Of a stretch of DNA of 64,000 nucleotides, positions 35,752-46,923 are shown in pieces. A program made the position numbers and the translations under genes. The stretch is taken from NCBI RefSeq assembly GCF_000425165.1, contig NZ_KE384320.1:124001-188000 (forward strand), in the 5' to 3' direction. This DNA is from Photobacterium halotolerans DSM 18316 (GTDB lineage Bacteria > Pseudomonadota > Gammaproteobacteria > Enterobacterales > Vibrionaceae). Below the pieces are notes generated by a model, which searched no databases, was not told the origin of the DNA, and saw nothing but the letters and a program-made list of their open reading frames with translations. Within the stretch, counting starts at the first letter, position 1. The number at the start of each line of letters is the position of its first letter.

Positions 35752-35784
35752 CCAAAAGAAAAGAAGTCCGCATAAGCGGACTTC
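35752..35784 (-). terminator. Rho-independent terminator after fimV
   Basis: A 9 bp stem GAAGTCCGC/GCGGACTTC with a 4-base loop is followed on the minus strand by TTTTCTTTTGG. It lies 22 bases past the fimV stop. Confidence 0.92.
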
Positions 35785-35805
35785 CTGTTCAGTCTGATGA
35801 AATGA

Positions 35806-38800
35806 TCAGCGATCCATCTTTAATAACAGATTCGCGGCTTCCCGGCTGACATCACCATCACCGTTTTCAGCCACATCATCCAGTAAAAAGTATGCCCCTT
35901 CCGTGTCATTCATTTCCAGATAGGCTTTGGCCAGATCAAGTTTGCTGGCGTACTCACCCGCACCGTCGACATCAATGTCGCCAATGCCGGCTAACACATC
36001 CGGGAACTCATCCAGCCCCACATCCAGTTTCAGCGGTGCTGAATCCAGCTCAGGATCCGATTCCCCTTCCAGCTCTTTCATCAGTTCATCAATGCTGATG
36101 TAAGGCTCATTGTCACTTGCCGAGGCAATCAGCTGGCTGTCTGCCTGAGTATCTGCGACCTCCACAGGATCGTCAGCCTGTTCAGAGAGCGGCGGCTGCT
36201 CACCCCAGTCCTCACTTTCCAGTTCAGGTTCAGGGATATCCGCTCCCCAGATCGCGCTTTCCTCCGGAGACAGCTCCTGATCATCCAGCTCGGACAGCGG
36301 CACGCTTTCATGTAACAGCCACTGTTCATGCTCGAACTCGTCGGGATTATCTTGTTCTGCTCTGGGTTCAGCTTCAGGCTCTGGCAAAGATTCAGGCTCA
36401 GCCGGAACGTCGGCATCAGACCGATCAGCCCCATGCTCACCGGCTGGCTGGCTGCTGTCTGCCGTTATATTGCCATCGTCTCGATCATGGTCTGAGTGGT
36501 TGTCAGCTGTCTGGCGATTATCGCCCGCCAGCTCAGGTCGTTCAGAATGAGTGGCCTGCTCAGCATCCGCACTGTCTTCGGTATGCATTGAAGGCAGTGT
36601 CTCATCAGACTGCAACTCCTCAGATGCGTGCATGGCTGGCAGTTCAAGCTCAGGCTCCGCCAGCAGTGCCGCCATATCCAAACCTGCAGAGTCGATCAGT
36701 TCATCGCTCCAGGATTCATTCAGCCCGGGTTCTGGCTGTGGCTGTGGCTGTGGCTGTGGCTTAACAGTCGGAGTGTCATCACCGTGCTTCAGTTCCTGCT
36801 CGTACTGCTCCAGTTCCATCTGCTCTTCAAACGAAGCATTCAATGCATCATCTTCATCAAACTCAGGCAAGGTTGCCGGATCGATCACCGCATATTCGTA
36901 CTGAGGTTTGCCATGCATAGGCACGGCTTGGGAAGAATCCTCTTGCGAAGAAGAAACATCTGGCAATGAAGGCGCATCTTGTTCCGGTACTGCCTGCGCC
37001 GGTTCCGCTTCAGTCTCAGTCAGCTCACCATTACGTTCAGCAGCCTGCGCAGCCAGCTGTAGCTGCTCTGACACCTTATTGAGTGCAGTCTGGGCATCGT
37101 CATCAGACCAATCTTTGCCATCCTCATCCTCTTCCCACGAGACGGCTTCAGGATCGAGCAGCGCGGCTTCTTCGTCGAACTCCGGAAATTCCTCCAGGTT
37201 GAACACAGGTTCCTGACGTCCGGCAACGCCCTCATCCCAGGCAGGATCGAGTGTAGGCTCTGCCTGTTCCGCCACGGCATCCAGCGCCGGGGTATGTGCA
37301 TCTGCCTGTTCATTTGCCGCAGACAGAGGTTCCGCTGTCTGCTCTTGTGTCTGAGCCTGCTCCTGTGTCTTAACCGGCGCTTCATCAACAGCATTTTCAG
37401 CCAGCTCAGGTTTCTGATACCGGTTCTGCTCTATCAGCTGGCAAGCTTCATCACTGTCGTGATGCCATTGCACGGCTTCGGTATCGTGATCTTCAGCCGG
37501 CCCGGTGTCGGATAACGCCTGAGCAGACTCAGCCGCCGCAACCTGAGCATCAGGTGCAGCCTGTTCCTCTGCCTCCCCGGCAATCGCTTGAGCTTCTGGA
37601 TCTGCGTCTTGCTCAGCAGACAGGCTTTTCTCCGGATCAGCTTCTGGTTGTGGTTCTGCTTGTGCTTCTGATTCAGTACCGCCAATCTCAGTTGCCGGTG
37701 CTTCGCTGTATGGCACAGCTTCATCCGCAACGTCTGAACCCTCGGCCTCGGCTTCGATATTGTCGCCCGGGGCAGAATCCGCGCTGTCAGAGTCTATAAC
37801 GACTGAGTCATCACTCTGGACGTCACTCAGCAGGCTATCAATATCATCCTGCTGCGTGTCCGCTACAGCGGACAGCGCATCCGGGCTGGCTGTCGTTTCT
37901 GGCTCAGATACCGGCTCTGATTCAGCGACTGCTTCGGGTTCATCCCCGGCTGTCCGGGCTGCAGCTGGTGACGCTGCGGCGGCTGCTATCTCATCGTCAG
38001 AAATATCCTCAAGGTCAGAAATACCAGCGTCATCATCAAGATCAGAATCTTGGATCTCAGTGCCATCTGAAGCCGGGTCACCGACATCGGCCATGCCCTG
38101 AGGGTATTCTTCTGTCGGCTCGCTCTGTGCCTCAGTGTCATCCAGCTCACTTAAGTGCTCATCGACGGTTTTTTTTTCAGAAAAAATCAGATCGTCAATG
38201 TCATCGGCACTGACAGTGTCTTCTTCCTGAGGTTCTTCCTCATCCAGTGTCAGCAGTTCATCGAAAACATCTTTGTCTTCATCAGTGTTTTCTTCAGCAT
38301 CCAGCTCAGGATCGATCTGCTCGTTGGGGGTATCTTCATCCAGCAATTCGTCCAGCAGTGCGGTACTGTTTTCATCCAGTTCAAAGTCGCTGTCAGCCTC
38401 ACCGTCCTGATCATCAATCAGCTCGTCCAGCAACTCGGTGCTGCTGGCATCCAGATTGAAGTCGCTATTGAGATCGTCCAGTCCCCAATCCTCTTCCGCA
38501 CTGTCATCCTGCGCACTGTCATCACGGTTGCTGTCAGTCTGGGCATTGCTAACCGCAGGGCTGGCTGGCTCATTCTGCACGTCATCTTCACGTTCAAAAT
38601 CCTGCATCAGTTCATTCAGGATGTCCTGATCCAGCATGCCAAGCTCAATACTGTCGGCTTTATTGCCTGTCAGTTCACTGTCGGCAAAGGCATCGAACAG
38701 ATCGTCATTGCGCTTGTCCTCAACGGGCTTTGCCGGCAACGCGTCCTCGTCATCGAGTAAACCAACGGCAAGATCAAAGTCCGTTTCTTCGTTATCCTGT

Positions 38801-40260
38801 GCACTGAAAGGCTTGTCCCAAATACCACTGAGACTGTCTTCTTTTTCCTGCGGCGGCGTCTGGTCAATCTGGTCGAGTGCGCGCTCCATATCCTGGAGAC
38901 CAATGGCCTGATCCTTGTTCTTAACCGAGATATCACTCTTTGGTAATTCATTACCAAAGGCATCATCCAGCCCGTCGGTCAGATCCAGCTCATCAAGCTC
39001 TGCATCGTTATCATCAAACAGATTGTCCGAGAAAATGGGGTTATCCTGCGGCGTCTTATCATCGAACAGATCGTCAAGACTGCTGTCTTCACTGTCCAGC
39101 CCCAGATGCGGCTCATCATCGTCCAGATCAGCAACCACCGGCTGAGGTGCTTCTTTGCTCACCTCGGCAGCAGGGGAAGCGGTTTCTTCCTCTTTACGGC
39201 GGCGGCCAAGGAAAAATGCCAGTAAGCCTGCAATCAGACTGCCGGGAATCAAGGCGGCACCGGCCAGTGCCCACGGGTTTGCAACCAGTTTATCCAGCCA
39301 GTGGACTGGCGGTTGTCCGGCCAGCGGCGCGTCAAGCTGGCCTTGCTGCGCCTTTTGCTGGGCAATGAAGGACTGAATTTCGCCGCGCAACTCTTCGTCG
39401 CCCGCCAGCTGTTCTTTCAGCGCACCGATTTCATACTGCATTTCAGACAGACGCACACGCAGCAGCTGATTGCTTTCGCGTAATTTGGTCAGCTCTTCAT
39501 CTGAAGTATCAAGCTGCTCCCGGATAGCAGGCGAAAGGGTCCCCTCAGCCGTACTGGCGGCCGCGGCGGCAACCCCTGCAGCAGGTGCTGTGGATGACAC
39601 GGCAGGTGCAGCCGGGCGTTCTGGCGTGCTCGCAGCCACTGAAGGCGCCTGTGGTGCAGACGCGGCCGGTTTCGGTGCTGGTGCCGCTCTGGATGCAGAA
39701 GCTGAGCCTGCTCCCGCGGTACCTGCTGAAGCAGAGGCCGGACGGCTGCTATTACCTCCGCTCGTATTGCCTGCGCGCGATTGCTCCCGACGCTGAAGGT
39801 CAGTTTCTACGCGATTGCGGATCTGAGCGGTATTTTCTGCCTGAATCTGAGCCATGGTCGGCATTCTCAGGCGGCTGCCCGGGATCAGACCATGAATGTT
39901 GCTGTCGGTGAAGGCATTGGGATTGGCACGGAAAATTGCCCCGAGGACCTGATAAATAGAAACGCTGTCATTAGGCTTATACCGCGACGCAATCGCCCAC
40001 AAGGTTTCGTTTTCGCCTGTCGGGCCGTAAATACCGACTGAACGATTGCCGGGAACCGTGGCTGGACGCGGCGTGGCCGCGCGAGGCTGAGTCACAGCGG
40101 GTCGGGGCGATGGCGCGGGTGACACCGCTGGCGCCGGCGGTTGTGCAGGTTCAGCAACCTGGTCAGTCGGCCCCATGATTCGAACAGTGTTCGCTTGTGC
40201 GGCGACAGGGAGCTGCAAAGCCGCCGATGCAATGACGACCGGTAAGATGGCACGTTTCAT
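35806..40260 (-). CDS. fimV: FimV/HubP-type polar organiser protein
   Basis: A 1484-residue inner-membrane protein. It has a signal peptide (MKRAILPVVIASAALQLPVAAQA), a LysM-like periplasmic region (ETLWAIASRYKPND, PGSRLRMPTMAQIQAEN near residue 115-160), an Ala/Pro-rich linker, a coiled coil with a leucine pattern (ESNQLLRVRLSEMQYEIGALKEQLAG), one membrane helix (PWALAGAALIPGSLIAGLLAFFLG near residue 335), then about 1000 very acidic, repetitive cytoplasmic residues and a C-terminal FimV domain (ASKLDLAKAYLEMNDTEGAYFLLDDVAENGDGDVSREAANLLLKMDR). In vibrios HubP anchors ParA1, CheW-type and flagellar regulators at the pole. The start could also be a GTG at 40281 with AGGA 9 bases upstream. Confidence 0.93.
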   Translation of the reverse strand: MKRAILPVVIASAALQLPVAAQANTVRIMGPTDQVAEPAQPPAPAVSPAPSPRPAVTQPRAATPRPATVPGNRSVGIYGPTGENETLWAIASRYKPNDSVSIYQVLGAIFRANPNAFTDSNIHGLIPGSRLRMPTMAQIQAENTAQIRNRVETDLQRREQSRAGNTSGGNSSRPASASAGTAGAGSASASRAAPAPKPAASAPQAPSVAASTPERPAAPAVSSTAPAAGVAAAAASTAEGTLSPAIREQLDTSDEELTKLRESNQLLRVRLSEMQYEIGALKEQLAGDEELRGEIQSFIAQQKAQQGQLDAPLAGQPPVHWLDKLVANPWALAGAALIPGSLIAGLLAFFLGRRRKEEETASPAAEVSKEAPQPVVADLDDDEPHLGLDSEDSSLDDLFDDKTPQDNPIFSDNLFDDNDAELDELDLTDGLDDAFGNELPKSDISVKNKDQAIGLQDMERALDQIDQTPPQEKEDSLSGIWDKPFSAQDNEETDFDLAVGLLDDEDALPAKPVEDKRNDDLFDAFADSELTGNKADSIELGMLDQDILNELMQDFEREDDVQNEPASPAVSNAQTDSNRDDSAQDDSAEEDWGLDDLNSDFNLDASSTELLDELIDDQDGEADSDFELDENSTALLDELLDEDTPNEQIDPELDAEENTDEDKDVFDELLTLDEEEPQEEDTVSADDIDDLIFSEKKTVDEHLSELDDTEAQSEPTEEYPQGMADVGDPASDGTEIQDSDLDDDAGISDLEDISDDEIAAAAASPAAARTAGDEPEAVAESEPVSEPETTASPDALSAVADTQQDDIDSLLSDVQSDDSVVIDSDSADSAPGDNIEAEAEGSDVADEAVPYSEAPATEIGGTESEAQAEPQPEADPEKSLSAEQDADPEAQAIAGEAEEQAAPDAQVAAAESAQALSDTGPAEDHDTEAVQWHHDSDEACQLIEQNRYQKPELAENAVDEAPVKTQEQAQTQEQTAEPLSAANEQADAHTPALDAVAEQAEPTLDPAWDEGVAGRQEPVFNLEEFPEFDEEAALLDPEAVSWEEDEDGKDWSDDDAQTALNKVSEQLQLAAQAAERNGELTETEAEPAQAVPEQDAPSLPDVSSSQEDSSQAVPMHGKPQYEYAVIDPATLPEFDEDDALNASFEEQMELEQYEQELKHGDDTPTVKPQPQPQPQPEPGLNESWSDELIDSAGLDMAALLAEPELELPAMHASEELQSDETLPSMHTEDSADAEQATHSERPELAGDNRQTADNHSDHDRDDGNITADSSQPAGEHGADRSDADVPAEPESLPEPEAEPRAEQDNPDEFEHEQWLLHESVPLSELDDQELSPEESAIWGADIPEPELESEDWGEQPPLSEQADDPVEVADTQADSQLIASASDNEPYISIDELMKELEGESDPELDSAPLKLDVGLDEFPDVLAGIGDIDVDGAGEYASKLDLAKAYLEMNDTEGAYFLLDDVAENGDGDVSREAANLLLKMDR
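36734..36760. repeat. Hexanucleotide tandem repeat in fimV
   Basis: GGCTGT is repeated four and a half times. On the coding strand it encodes alternating Gln-Pro (QPQPQPQP). Being a multiple of three, length change would alter the linker without shifting the frame. Confidence 0.9.
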
Positions 40261-40470
40261 TTTATTTGATGAGTCAGACACTGCCTGCTGTCCTCTCTGG
40301 CAGAGATAGTAAACTAGGAATTCTTCGGCCTGTAGCCAGAATACTTGAGCGTAAATGCAAAACGACAGGCGTTTGTAAACATTAAAAGTGATTGTTGCCT
40401 GCCATGGCTTGATGTCAATCACCATGCCCGGCTTTTACTGTGAAGATCAAGAAATTGGCTACAGGAAATC

Positions 40471-40496
40471 AAAGGCATGCCCATTCGCACGCCTTT
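40471..40496 (-). terminator. Likely terminator after asd
   Basis: AAAGGCATGC and GCACGCCTTT (40471-40480 with 40487-40496) form a 10-base stem with one mismatch and a 6-base loop. The following minus-strand sequence (GATTTCC) is only weakly T-rich. It lies 33 bases past the asd stop, between asd and fimV. Confidence 0.5.
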
Positions 40497-40528
40497 GAAT
40501 CGCCGGGTGTATCCGGCCGTTTTACGTC

Positions 40529-41542
40529 TTACAGGTATTCCTGGATCAGTTTCTCTGCAATCTGCACGCTGTTGGTCGCCGCGCCTTTACGGACGTTATC
40601 CGCCACCACCCACATATTCAGACCACAAGGGTGACTGATGTCTTCCCGGATACGGCCGACCATGACATGGTCTTTGCCGATGGCGTCCACCACCTGAGTC
40701 GGGTACTCGCTGCCATGGAATACTTCAATGCCCTCGGCATTTTCCAGCAGGCTGATCACTTCTTCAATAATCACAGGCTGGCAGGTTTCCACATGCACAG
40801 CTTCGGCATGACCGTAGAAGACCGGCACGCGGACACAAGTCGGGTTCACGCGGATATTGGCATCGCCGAGAATTTTCTGGGTTTCCCACACCATTTTCAT
40901 TTCTTCTTTGGTGTAGCCGTTATCCATGAACTCATCGATTTGCGGCAGGCAGTTAAAGGCAATCTGCTTAGAATAGACTTTGTTTTCCACCGGCAAACCG
41001 TTCAGCAGCTTGGAGGTCTGGCCCGCCAGCTCATTCACGCCGCTCTTGCCCGAGCCAGAAACAGACTGGTAGGTCGCCACGTTAATCCGGTCGATGCCAT
41101 AAGCATCATGAATCGGCTTCAGGGCCACCAGCATCTGAATCGTCGAACAGTTCGGGTTAGCCACTATGTTGCGATTACGAAAATCAGCCAGCGCTTCCGG
41201 GTTCACTTCCGGCACAACCAGTGGGATTTCAGGGTCGTAGCGGAAGCATGAGGTATTATCAATCACCACCACACCCGCGTCGGCGGCAATCGGCGCCCAG
41301 TGTTCAGAGGCCTCAGAGCCGGCAGAAAACAATGCCAGCTGCACCTGCGTCCAGTCGAAGTCTTCAACATTGGTCACGCGGGCACTTTTGCCCTTGAATC
41401 GCAGCGTCTTGCCCGCACCACGCTCGGAGGCGAGCAGATACAGGTTACGGACAGGAAAATTACGCTCCTCCAGCACCTCAACCATGGCTTCCCCAACGGC
41501 ACCGGTGGCTCCGAGAATGGCAATATCAAATTCCTGACTCAT
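40529..41542 (-). CDS. asd: Aspartate-semialdehyde dehydrogenase
   Basis: A 337-residue enzyme of the lysine/methionine/threonine pathway. The NADP loop is [20 protein letters not shown], and the catalytic cysteine lies in [15 protein letters not shown] (near residue 132), so it is an active Asd and not the inactive Usg-1 relative. [14 protein letters not shown] and the basic pair in GRIREDISH complete the site. It matches the shorter Vibrio-type Asd rather than the E. coli form. It overlaps the pdxB stop by 4 bases (ATGA) and is followed by fimV. Confidence 0.93.
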   Translation of the reverse strand: MSQEFDIAILGATGAVGEAMVEVLEERNFPVRNLYLLASERGAGKTLRFKGKSARVTNVEDFDWTQVQLALFSAGSEASEHWAPIAADAGVVVIDNTSCFRYDPEIPLVVPEVNPEALADFRNRNIVANPNCSTIQMLVALKPIHDAYGIDRINVATYQSVSGSGKSGVNELAGQTSKLLNGLPVENKVYSKQIAFNCLPQIDEFMDNGYTKEEMKMVWETQKILGDANIRVNPTCVRVPVFYGHAEAVHVETCQPVIIEEVISLLENAEGIEVFHGSEYPTQVVDAIGKDHVMVGRIREDISHPCGLNMWVVADNVRKGAATNSVQIAEKLIQEYL

Positions 41543-42705
41543 GGTGTTTCCTCAACAGTAAAACCTAATTTAGCCAGCGACTCTAACCCAAAATGCCCCT
41601 GACCTTCTACTGTGACCGCACTGTATTCGCGTCGATCCCAGTAATTTTTTCGCATCTTATCGAATTCCGATGCCATAGCACCGTCATCGACCGCCTGCAT
41701 CTTACGGCGAAACAGGGCGTCATCCTTTCTGACATCATAGATCAACTGAATCAAGGTGAAGAGCGTGTCTTCATCCCACTCCCTGCTCAGCCGTACCAAA
41801 GGCACAGGCGCAACCGGCAACAACTCTGCCGCTTCTACCCTGTCGTCGCGGCCAAGAAATTCGCAGAAACTATTGAAAATCATCGTCGTGCCGCGGGCTT
41901 TGCCTTCCAGGCCGTAACCTGCCACATGGGGGGTAGCAAATGCCAGTAAAGGCAGTAGCTCGCGATCAACCAAAGGCTCATGCTCAAACACATCCAGTAC
42001 CGCCGTCAGTGCCTTACCCTGGCCGGATTGCGACTGTTGCAGGGCTTGTTTCAGCGCCTGGCTGTCGACTATAGGGCCCCGGGCAGCATTGATCAGAATC
42101 GCTCCGTCTTTCAGGCGGGAAAGAAACGCCGGATCCACCAGGTGATGAGTCGGGTAATCGCCCTGCTTTGTCAGCGGTGTGTGCAGGGTAATGACATCGC
42201 ACTCCTTAATCAGCGTATCCAGTGAAGCAAACTGACGCGGATCACCTTGCGCTTCTTTGATGGGATCATTGAGCAAATAGCGGATACCTAAGGCATCCAG
42301 ACAGCCTGCCAGGTACGAACCGACATTGCCTGCCCCGATAATCCCTACCGTTTTGTCGAACACCGAAAAACCCTGCTGCTGGCCCAGCACCATCAGGCTG
42401 CTTAGCACATATTCGGCCACCCCGACCTTGTTACAGCCCGGCGCAGCTGTGTAGGCAATCCCCTTCGCTTCCACCGCGGCCTGATCAATATGGTCCTGAC
42501 CGGCGGTTGCCGTGCCAACGAAACGCAGCTTATCGGCTTTTGCCAGTAAAGCGGCATTCACTTTGGTGACTGAACGTATCATGAGGCCATCAATATCAAC
42601 CAGATCATCGGCTGTCAGTGTACGGCCTGGTTTGGCGATAACCTCACCTAAACGACCGAACAGTTCAACCGCATAGGGCATGTTTTCATCTACAAGGATT
42701 TTCAT
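41539..42705 (-). CDS. pdxB: Erythronate-4-phosphate dehydrogenase
   Basis: A 388-residue D-2-hydroxyacid dehydrogenase of pyridoxal phosphate synthesis. [22 protein letters not shown] is the conserved start. The NAD loop is [21 protein letters not shown] near residue 120, and the catalytic Arg/Glu/His set lies in [18 protein letters not shown] and [16 protein letters not shown]. The C-terminal dimerisation tail (about 90 residues) separates it from other family members. It shares a four-base overlap with asd and so translational coupling is likely. Confidence 0.96.
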   Translation of the reverse strand: MKILVDENMPYAVELFGRLGEVIAKPGRTLTADDLVDIDGLMIRSVTKVNAALLAKADKLRFVGTATAGQDHIDQAAVEAKGIAYTAAPGCNKVGVAEYVLSSLMVLGQQQGFSVFDKTVGIIGAGNVGSYLAGCLDALGIRYLLNDPIKEAQGDPRQFASLDTLIKECDVITLHTPLTKQGDYPTHHLVDPAFLSRLKDGAILINAARGPIVDSQALKQALQQSQSGQGKALTAVLDVFEHEPLVDRELLPLLAFATPHVAGYGLEGKARGTTMIFNSFCEFLGRDDRVEAAELLPVAPVPLVRLSREWDEDTLFTLIQLIYDVRKDDALFRRKMQAVDDGAMASEFDKMRKNYWDRREYSAVTVEGQGHFGLESLAKLGFTVEETP

Positions 42706-42805
42706 TGGGGCTCCGAAAAAGTAGCGCGAATCAATTGCGGACTAGCATGGGAAAAATTCGGCTGATGTCAAGCAAAGCACAGGCTTACTGACCATCCTGC
42801 AACGA

Positions 42806-42833
42806 CAAAAAAACCCGGTATCAATACCGGGTT
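42806..42833 (-). terminator. Rho-independent terminator between fabB and pdxB
   Basis: A 10 bp stem AACCCGGTAT/ATACCGGGTT with a 2-4 base loop is followed on the minus strand by TTTTTTTG. It lies 140 bases past the fabB stop, so fabB would have a long 3' untranslated region; 42840-42960 also holds short GC-rich inverted repeats (such as CCAGG-AAA-CCTGG). Confidence 0.88.
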
Positions 42834-42972
42834 AAACATCCAGGATGGGTAAGAACACTTGATAAGTGCCGCGTCTGAATACTGGCGCGGACCAGGAAAC
42901 CCTGGGTACCGCGCCGGCCTGGAAATCAGAAGATACAGACTTTGCATGGAGCATCATCTGTATGCCGGTTTA

Positions 42973-44187
42973 TCAGGCTTCGTATTTTTTGATCACCAGC
43001 GTCGCGTTGGTGCCGCCGAAACCAAACGAGTTCGACATCACTGTCTTCAGCTTGGCTTCACGGGTTTCACGCACAATGTCCAGACCTTCTGCAGCCGGGT
43101 CCAGATTATCAATGTTAATGCTCGGGGCAATAAAGTCATTGTCCAGCATCAGCATGGAGTAAATGGCTTCGTGAACACCGGCAGCACCCAGGGCGTGACC
43201 CGTCATGGCTTTGGTGGCTGAAATCGCCGGGCTGTTCTGACCAAACAGCTCCTGAATGGCACCCAGCTCTTTCACATCCCCCACAGGCGTTGAGGTGCCG
43301 TGGGTATTGATGTAATCAACAGGTGCATCCAGATCCTGCATCGCCATCTTCATACAACGCACTGCGCCTTCACCTGAAGGGGCAACCATGTCATAGCCAT
43401 CTGATGTCGCGCCATAACCGACGATTTCACCGTAAATTTTCGCGCCGCGTGCCAGAGCATGCTCCAGCTCTTCCACGACAACCATACCGCCACCGCCGGA
43501 AATCACAAAACCGTCACGGTCGGCATCATAGGTACGTGATGCTTTTGATGGATCGTCATTGTACTTGGTCGACAGTGCGCCCATGGCATCGAACATCATG
43601 GTCAGTGACCAGTCCAGCTCCTCACCGCCACCGGCGAATACAACGTCTTGTTTGCCCAGTTGAATCAGCTCCAGCGCGTGGCCGATACAGTGCGCTGATG
43701 TCGCACAGGCAGAACTCATGGTGTAGTTGACACCACGAATTTTGAATGGGGTTGCCAGACAGGCCGACACGGTGGACGACATAGTACGAGGTACCATGTA
43801 AGGGCCGACACGTTTCACACCTTTCTCACGCAGAATGTCGACGGCAACGACCTGGTTATGCGAGGATGCGCCACCCGAGCCAGCCACCAGGCCAGTACGT
43901 TCATTAGAGACCTGCTCTTCTGTCAGGCCGGCATCTTCAATTGCCTGTTCCATAGACAAATACGCGAAGGCTGCGGCATCGCCCATGAAACGCATTTTTT
44001 TACGATCGATATGATCAGCCGGGTTCATTTTCAGGTCACCCCAGACATTGCTGCGCAGTTTTGCGTCTGCAAACTGCTGAGAAAAGTTAATGCCTGACTT
44101 ACCTGTTTTCAGAGAATCCAGTACCTCTTTCACATTGTTACCGATACTGGATACGATACCCATGCCTGTAATTACGGCTCGTTTCAT
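42973..44187 (-). CDS. fabB: 3-oxoacyl-ACP synthase I
   Basis: A 404-residue condensing enzyme needed for unsaturated fatty acid elongation. Catalytic Cys lies in [21 protein letters not shown] (near 163), and the two histidines in [11 protein letters not shown] and [14 protein letters not shown]. It begins [18 protein letters not shown], the usual FabB start. The upstream region (44188-44392) contains AAGTGGTCAG (44241-44250), a weak half-match to a FadR operator; I do not list it separately. Confidence 0.97.
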   Translation of the reverse strand: MKRAVITGMGIVSSIGNNVKEVLDSLKTGKSGINFSQQFADAKLRSNVWGDLKMNPADHIDRKKMRFMGDAAAFAYLSMEQAIEDAGLTEEQVSNERTGLVAGSGGASSHNQVVAVDILREKGVKRVGPYMVPRTMSSTVSACLATPFKIRGVNYTMSSACATSAHCIGHALELIQLGKQDVVFAGGGEELDWSLTMMFDAMGALSTKYNDDPSKASRTYDADRDGFVISGGGGMVVVEELEHALARGAKIYGEIVGYGATSDGYDMVAPSGEGAVRCMKMAMQDLDAPVDYINTHGTSTPVGDVKELGAIQELFGQNSPAISATKAMTGHALGAAGVHEAIYSMLMLDNDFIAPSINIDNLDPAAEGLDIVRETREAKLKTVMSNSFGFGGTNATLVIKKYEA

Positions 44188-44392
44188 GATGAATTCCTAC
44201 TGTCATTTAACGCGGTGATGATAACGGGTTTAATAAGCTTAAGTGGTCAGCTTTCCCCGTGATCGGTTACAATCCGCTTCTTATCGTGGTCAGTTGATGA
44301 TCTTTTACCAAAGTTTGCCTGTAAGACATAGCGGCATTTCACACACCTTGCTTAAAAAATCATCACGTTATCTTTACTAAGAGGTTGTCCTT

Positions 44393-46420
44393 TTGTCCCA
44401 CTCGTCGCCTAAACAGATTGAAAATGCCGTTCTGGACTGGAACGAAGCCGGTACGCCAGTTTCGCACGATTTCGACGACGTGTATTTCTCCAATGCCAAC
44501 GGACTTGAAGAAACACGTTATGTATTTTTGCAGCAGAATGGGCTGCCGACGCGCTGGGACACCTTTGACCGACGCCGATTTGTTGTGGCAGAAACCGGCT
44601 TTGGCACGGGTCTGAATTTTCTTGCGGTCTGGCAGTGGTTCAAAGCCTTCCGTCAGGCTAACCCAAACGCCAGTGTTAAAGAGCTGCATTTTATCAGTTT
44701 CGAAAAATTCCCTGTCACCCGTGAGGATCTGATCAAAGCCCACGAATCCTGGCCTGAGCTGGCCGATCTTGCCCGTCAGCTTCATGCCCATTATCCGCCA
44801 GCCGTAGCCGATTGCCACCGCCTGGTGCTGGAAGATGGCATGATCACCCTGGACCTGTGGTTTGGTGACATTAAAACCTCTCTTCCTCAAGTATGGACCC
44901 CAGCAGGCGGGTTAGTCGACGCCTGGTTTCTCGATGGTTTTGCCCCCAGTAAAAATCCTGAAATGTGGAACCAGGATCTCTTCAACGGCATGGCGGCACT
45001 GGCTCGCGAAGCCTGTACGGCTGCCACATTCACCGCCGCCGGTTTTGTCCGCCGCGGACTGAACGATGCCGGTTTTGACATGAAAAAAGTCAAAGGGTTC
45101 GGTTACAAGCGGGATATGCTGGCCGGAGCCTTATCTGAACGCCGTCAGGGGGCCAATTTTGCCCCCTGGTATGCCCGCCAGAGCGCCGAGGATGTATCAG
45201 ACGTGGCTATCATTGGCGGCGGAATAGGATCAGCCGCGACCGCACTGGCACTGGTGCGGCGCGGCGTTCAGGTCAGCCTGTACTGTGCCGACACCCTGCC
45301 GGCAGAAGGGGCATCAGGCAACCGCCAGGGCGCTGTCTACCCGCTGCTGAATGGTTCCAACGATGCGCTCAGCCGTTTCTTCGCCCCGGCTTATCTCTAT
45401 GCCCGGCAGTTTGTCGAACAGGCTGCTGCGGTCAGTGATTTCAGCTATGACTGGTGCGGCGTCACTCAGCTGGCCTGGAATGAGAAAACGGCAGAAAAAC
45501 TGGATAAGATGCTGAACGGCGGCTTCCCGCAGGATGTCGTCCATGCTCTGGATACCGAACAGACCCAGGCCATCACAGGCGTAACAACCGGTCACCGCAG
45601 TGTGCACTACCCGCTTGGCGGCTGGCTGTGTCCGCAAGCGCTGACACGCGCCCTGATCCGGCAGGCGCAGGCAACAGGACGCTTGTCACTGCACACTGAG
45701 ACTGACATCACCAGCCTGAGTCAGAATGACGGCGCTCAGTGGACGCTGATCAGCCGTGATAACCGGCAATTCACTCACGCAACCGTGGTGGTTGCCAATG
45801 GGCATCGCTTTACAGAATTCGCGCAGACCCGGGATATCCCAGCCTACTCAGTACGTGGTCAGGTCAGCCATGTGCCCAGCCGGGGTGAGCTGGCACAACT
45901 GAAATCGGTTCTGTGTTACGACGGTTATCTGACACCGGTCAACCCGGACACACAGACGCATTGTATCGGCGCCAGTTATCGCCGGAACAGTACCGATCTG
46001 AGTTTCTCGCCAGAAGAGCACCAGGACAATCAAACGCGGCTGGCTGAGTGTCTGCCTGCCGTTGACTGGCCAAAAGCCATCGATTTCTCCGCACAGGATG
46101 CCCGAACCGGTGTTCGCTGTGCCAGCCGGGATCATTTGCCTTTTGTCGGAGATGTCTGCCGCTTCGAGACGCTGCTGAATCAGTATGCCAATCTGCGCGA
46201 GCAGCAAAGTGAAGCGGCGGATGTGCCTGTCTATTCCGGTCTGTATGCCATGATAGGGCTGGGCTCTCGCGGTCTCAGCTCAGCGCCGCTGCTGGGAGAA
46301 GTGCTGGCGTCCCAGTTATGCGGGGACCCACTGCCACTGCCTCTGAGTGTCCTTGATGCCCTGCATCCTGGACGGATGTGGGTACGCAAATTACTCAAAG
46401 GTAAAGCGGTAGAAAGCTGA
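44393..46420 (+). CDS. mnmC: Bifunctional tRNA 5-methylaminomethyl-2-thiouridine biosynthesis protein
   Basis: A 675-residue two-domain enzyme that completes mnm5s2U34 in tRNA. The N-terminal methyltransferase (about 1-245) has [14 protein letters not shown] and [15 protein letters not shown]. The C-terminal FAD oxidoreductase (about 265-675) has [22 protein letters not shown] and [11 protein letters not shown]. The start is a TTG at 44393 with AGAGG 8 bases upstream, giving [24 protein letters not shown] as in the family. The length matches E. coli MnmC (668). Confidence 0.95.
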   Translation: MSHSSPKQIENAVLDWNEAGTPVSHDFDDVYFSNANGLEETRYVFLQQNGLPTRWDTFDRRRFVVAETGFGTGLNFLAVWQWFKAFRQANPNASVKELHFISFEKFPVTREDLIKAHESWPELADLARQLHAHYPPAVADCHRLVLEDGMITLDLWFGDIKTSLPQVWTPAGGLVDAWFLDGFAPSKNPEMWNQDLFNGMAALAREACTAATFTAAGFVRRGLNDAGFDMKKVKGFGYKRDMLAGALSERRQGANFAPWYARQSAEDVSDVAIIGGGIGSAATALALVRRGVQVSLYCADTLPAEGASGNRQGAVYPLLNGSNDALSRFFAPAYLYARQFVEQAAAVSDFSYDWCGVTQLAWNEKTAEKLDKMLNGGFPQDVVHALDTEQTQAITGVTTGHRSVHYPLGGWLCPQALTRALIRQAQATGRLSLHTETDITSLSQNDGAQWTLISRDNRQFTHATVVVANGHRFTEFAQTRDIPAYSVRGQVSHVPSRGELAQLKSVLCYDGYLTPVNPDTQTHCIGASYRRNSTDLSFSPEEHQDNQTRLAECLPAVDWPKAIDFSAQDARTGVRCASRDHLPFVGDVCRFETLLNQYANLREQQSEAADVPVYSGLYAMIGLGSRGLSSAPLLGEVLASQLCGDPLPLPLSVLDALHPGRMWVRKLLKGKAVES

Positions 46421-46467
46421 TTTCAGCAACAGGCGTTACCCAAAATACGGTATCGCACAACCTATGA

Positions 46468-46491
46468 CTCTCCCCATTTACGTGGGGAGAG
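46468..46491. repeat. Perfect stem-loop between mnmC and the YjbE-like gene
   Basis: CTCTCCCC and GGGGAGAG (8 bp) flank ATTTACGT. It sits between convergent gene ends and could act as a terminator, but it lacks a T-run on both sides. Confidence 0.7.
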
Positions 46492-46533
46492 CACTCAATA
46501 CCCGGCAGTGATACCGCTTAGCTGAGGTTCAGG

Positions 46534-46923
46534 CTATTGCTGATTGGTAACCGGTGGCGCAGGGTTATCATCACCGCCGCCGGTGTCCGATAACGCAACA
46601 CCTATCACCACAGCGGCCACCCCGACAGCAACCACAGTGGCCGTTAAGCCGCCGGCAGATGCCGCAGACGCGGTGGTGATTCCCGCCGCAGACCCTTTAG
46701 AGGAGGCCGCCGTCGAGGTCGTCGCAGAAGAGGATGTTGCCGAAGAAGGGGTCGTCACCGGGGTTGACGTTGCTCTGGGTACAGCGGGTACGTCAGTTAC
46801 CGTTTCTGCCGCACTCGCACCCGCACTCATCGTCATTCCAGCAACCATTACTCCAGCTGCCATCAGCGCAATAACAGACTTTTTGGAATCGATCCCCGTA
46901 AGGATTCTCGCAAGAGTTCTCAT
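46534..46923 (-). CDS. YjbE-like exported low-complexity protein
   Basis: A 129-residue protein. Residues 1 to about 38 are a long signal peptide (start MRTLARILTGIDSKKS, hydrophobic core VIALMAAGVMVAGM, cut after SAGASA). The middle is a Ser/Thr/Ala tract, followed by a hydrophobic segment (GGLTATVVAVGVAAVVIGVALS) and a short tail DTGGGDDNP. This order and the VALS-TGGG end resemble E. coli YjbE of the yjbEFGH exopolysaccharide operon, although identity is low and yjbFGH are absent here. The start at 46923 has AGGG 7 bases upstream; 46965 is possible. It lies 135 bases downstream of ugd on the same strand. Confidence 0.65.
   Translation of the reverse strand: MRTLARILTGIDSKKSVIALMAAGVMVAGMTMSAGASAAETVTDVPAVPRATSTPVTTPSSATSSSATTSTAASSKGSAAGITTASAASAGGLTATVVAVGVAAVVIGVALSDTGGGDDNPAPPVTNQQ

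Noticed and set aside
36117-36764. Several 100-200-codon frames antisense or shifted inside fimV
   Set aside because: They arise from the acidic repeat bias of fimV; their products are Pro/His/Ser-rich low-complexity with no start-site support.
44241-44257. FadR-like site ahead of fabB
   Set aside because: Only the left half (AAGTGGTC) matches well; the right half does not, and no convincing promoter was placed beside it.
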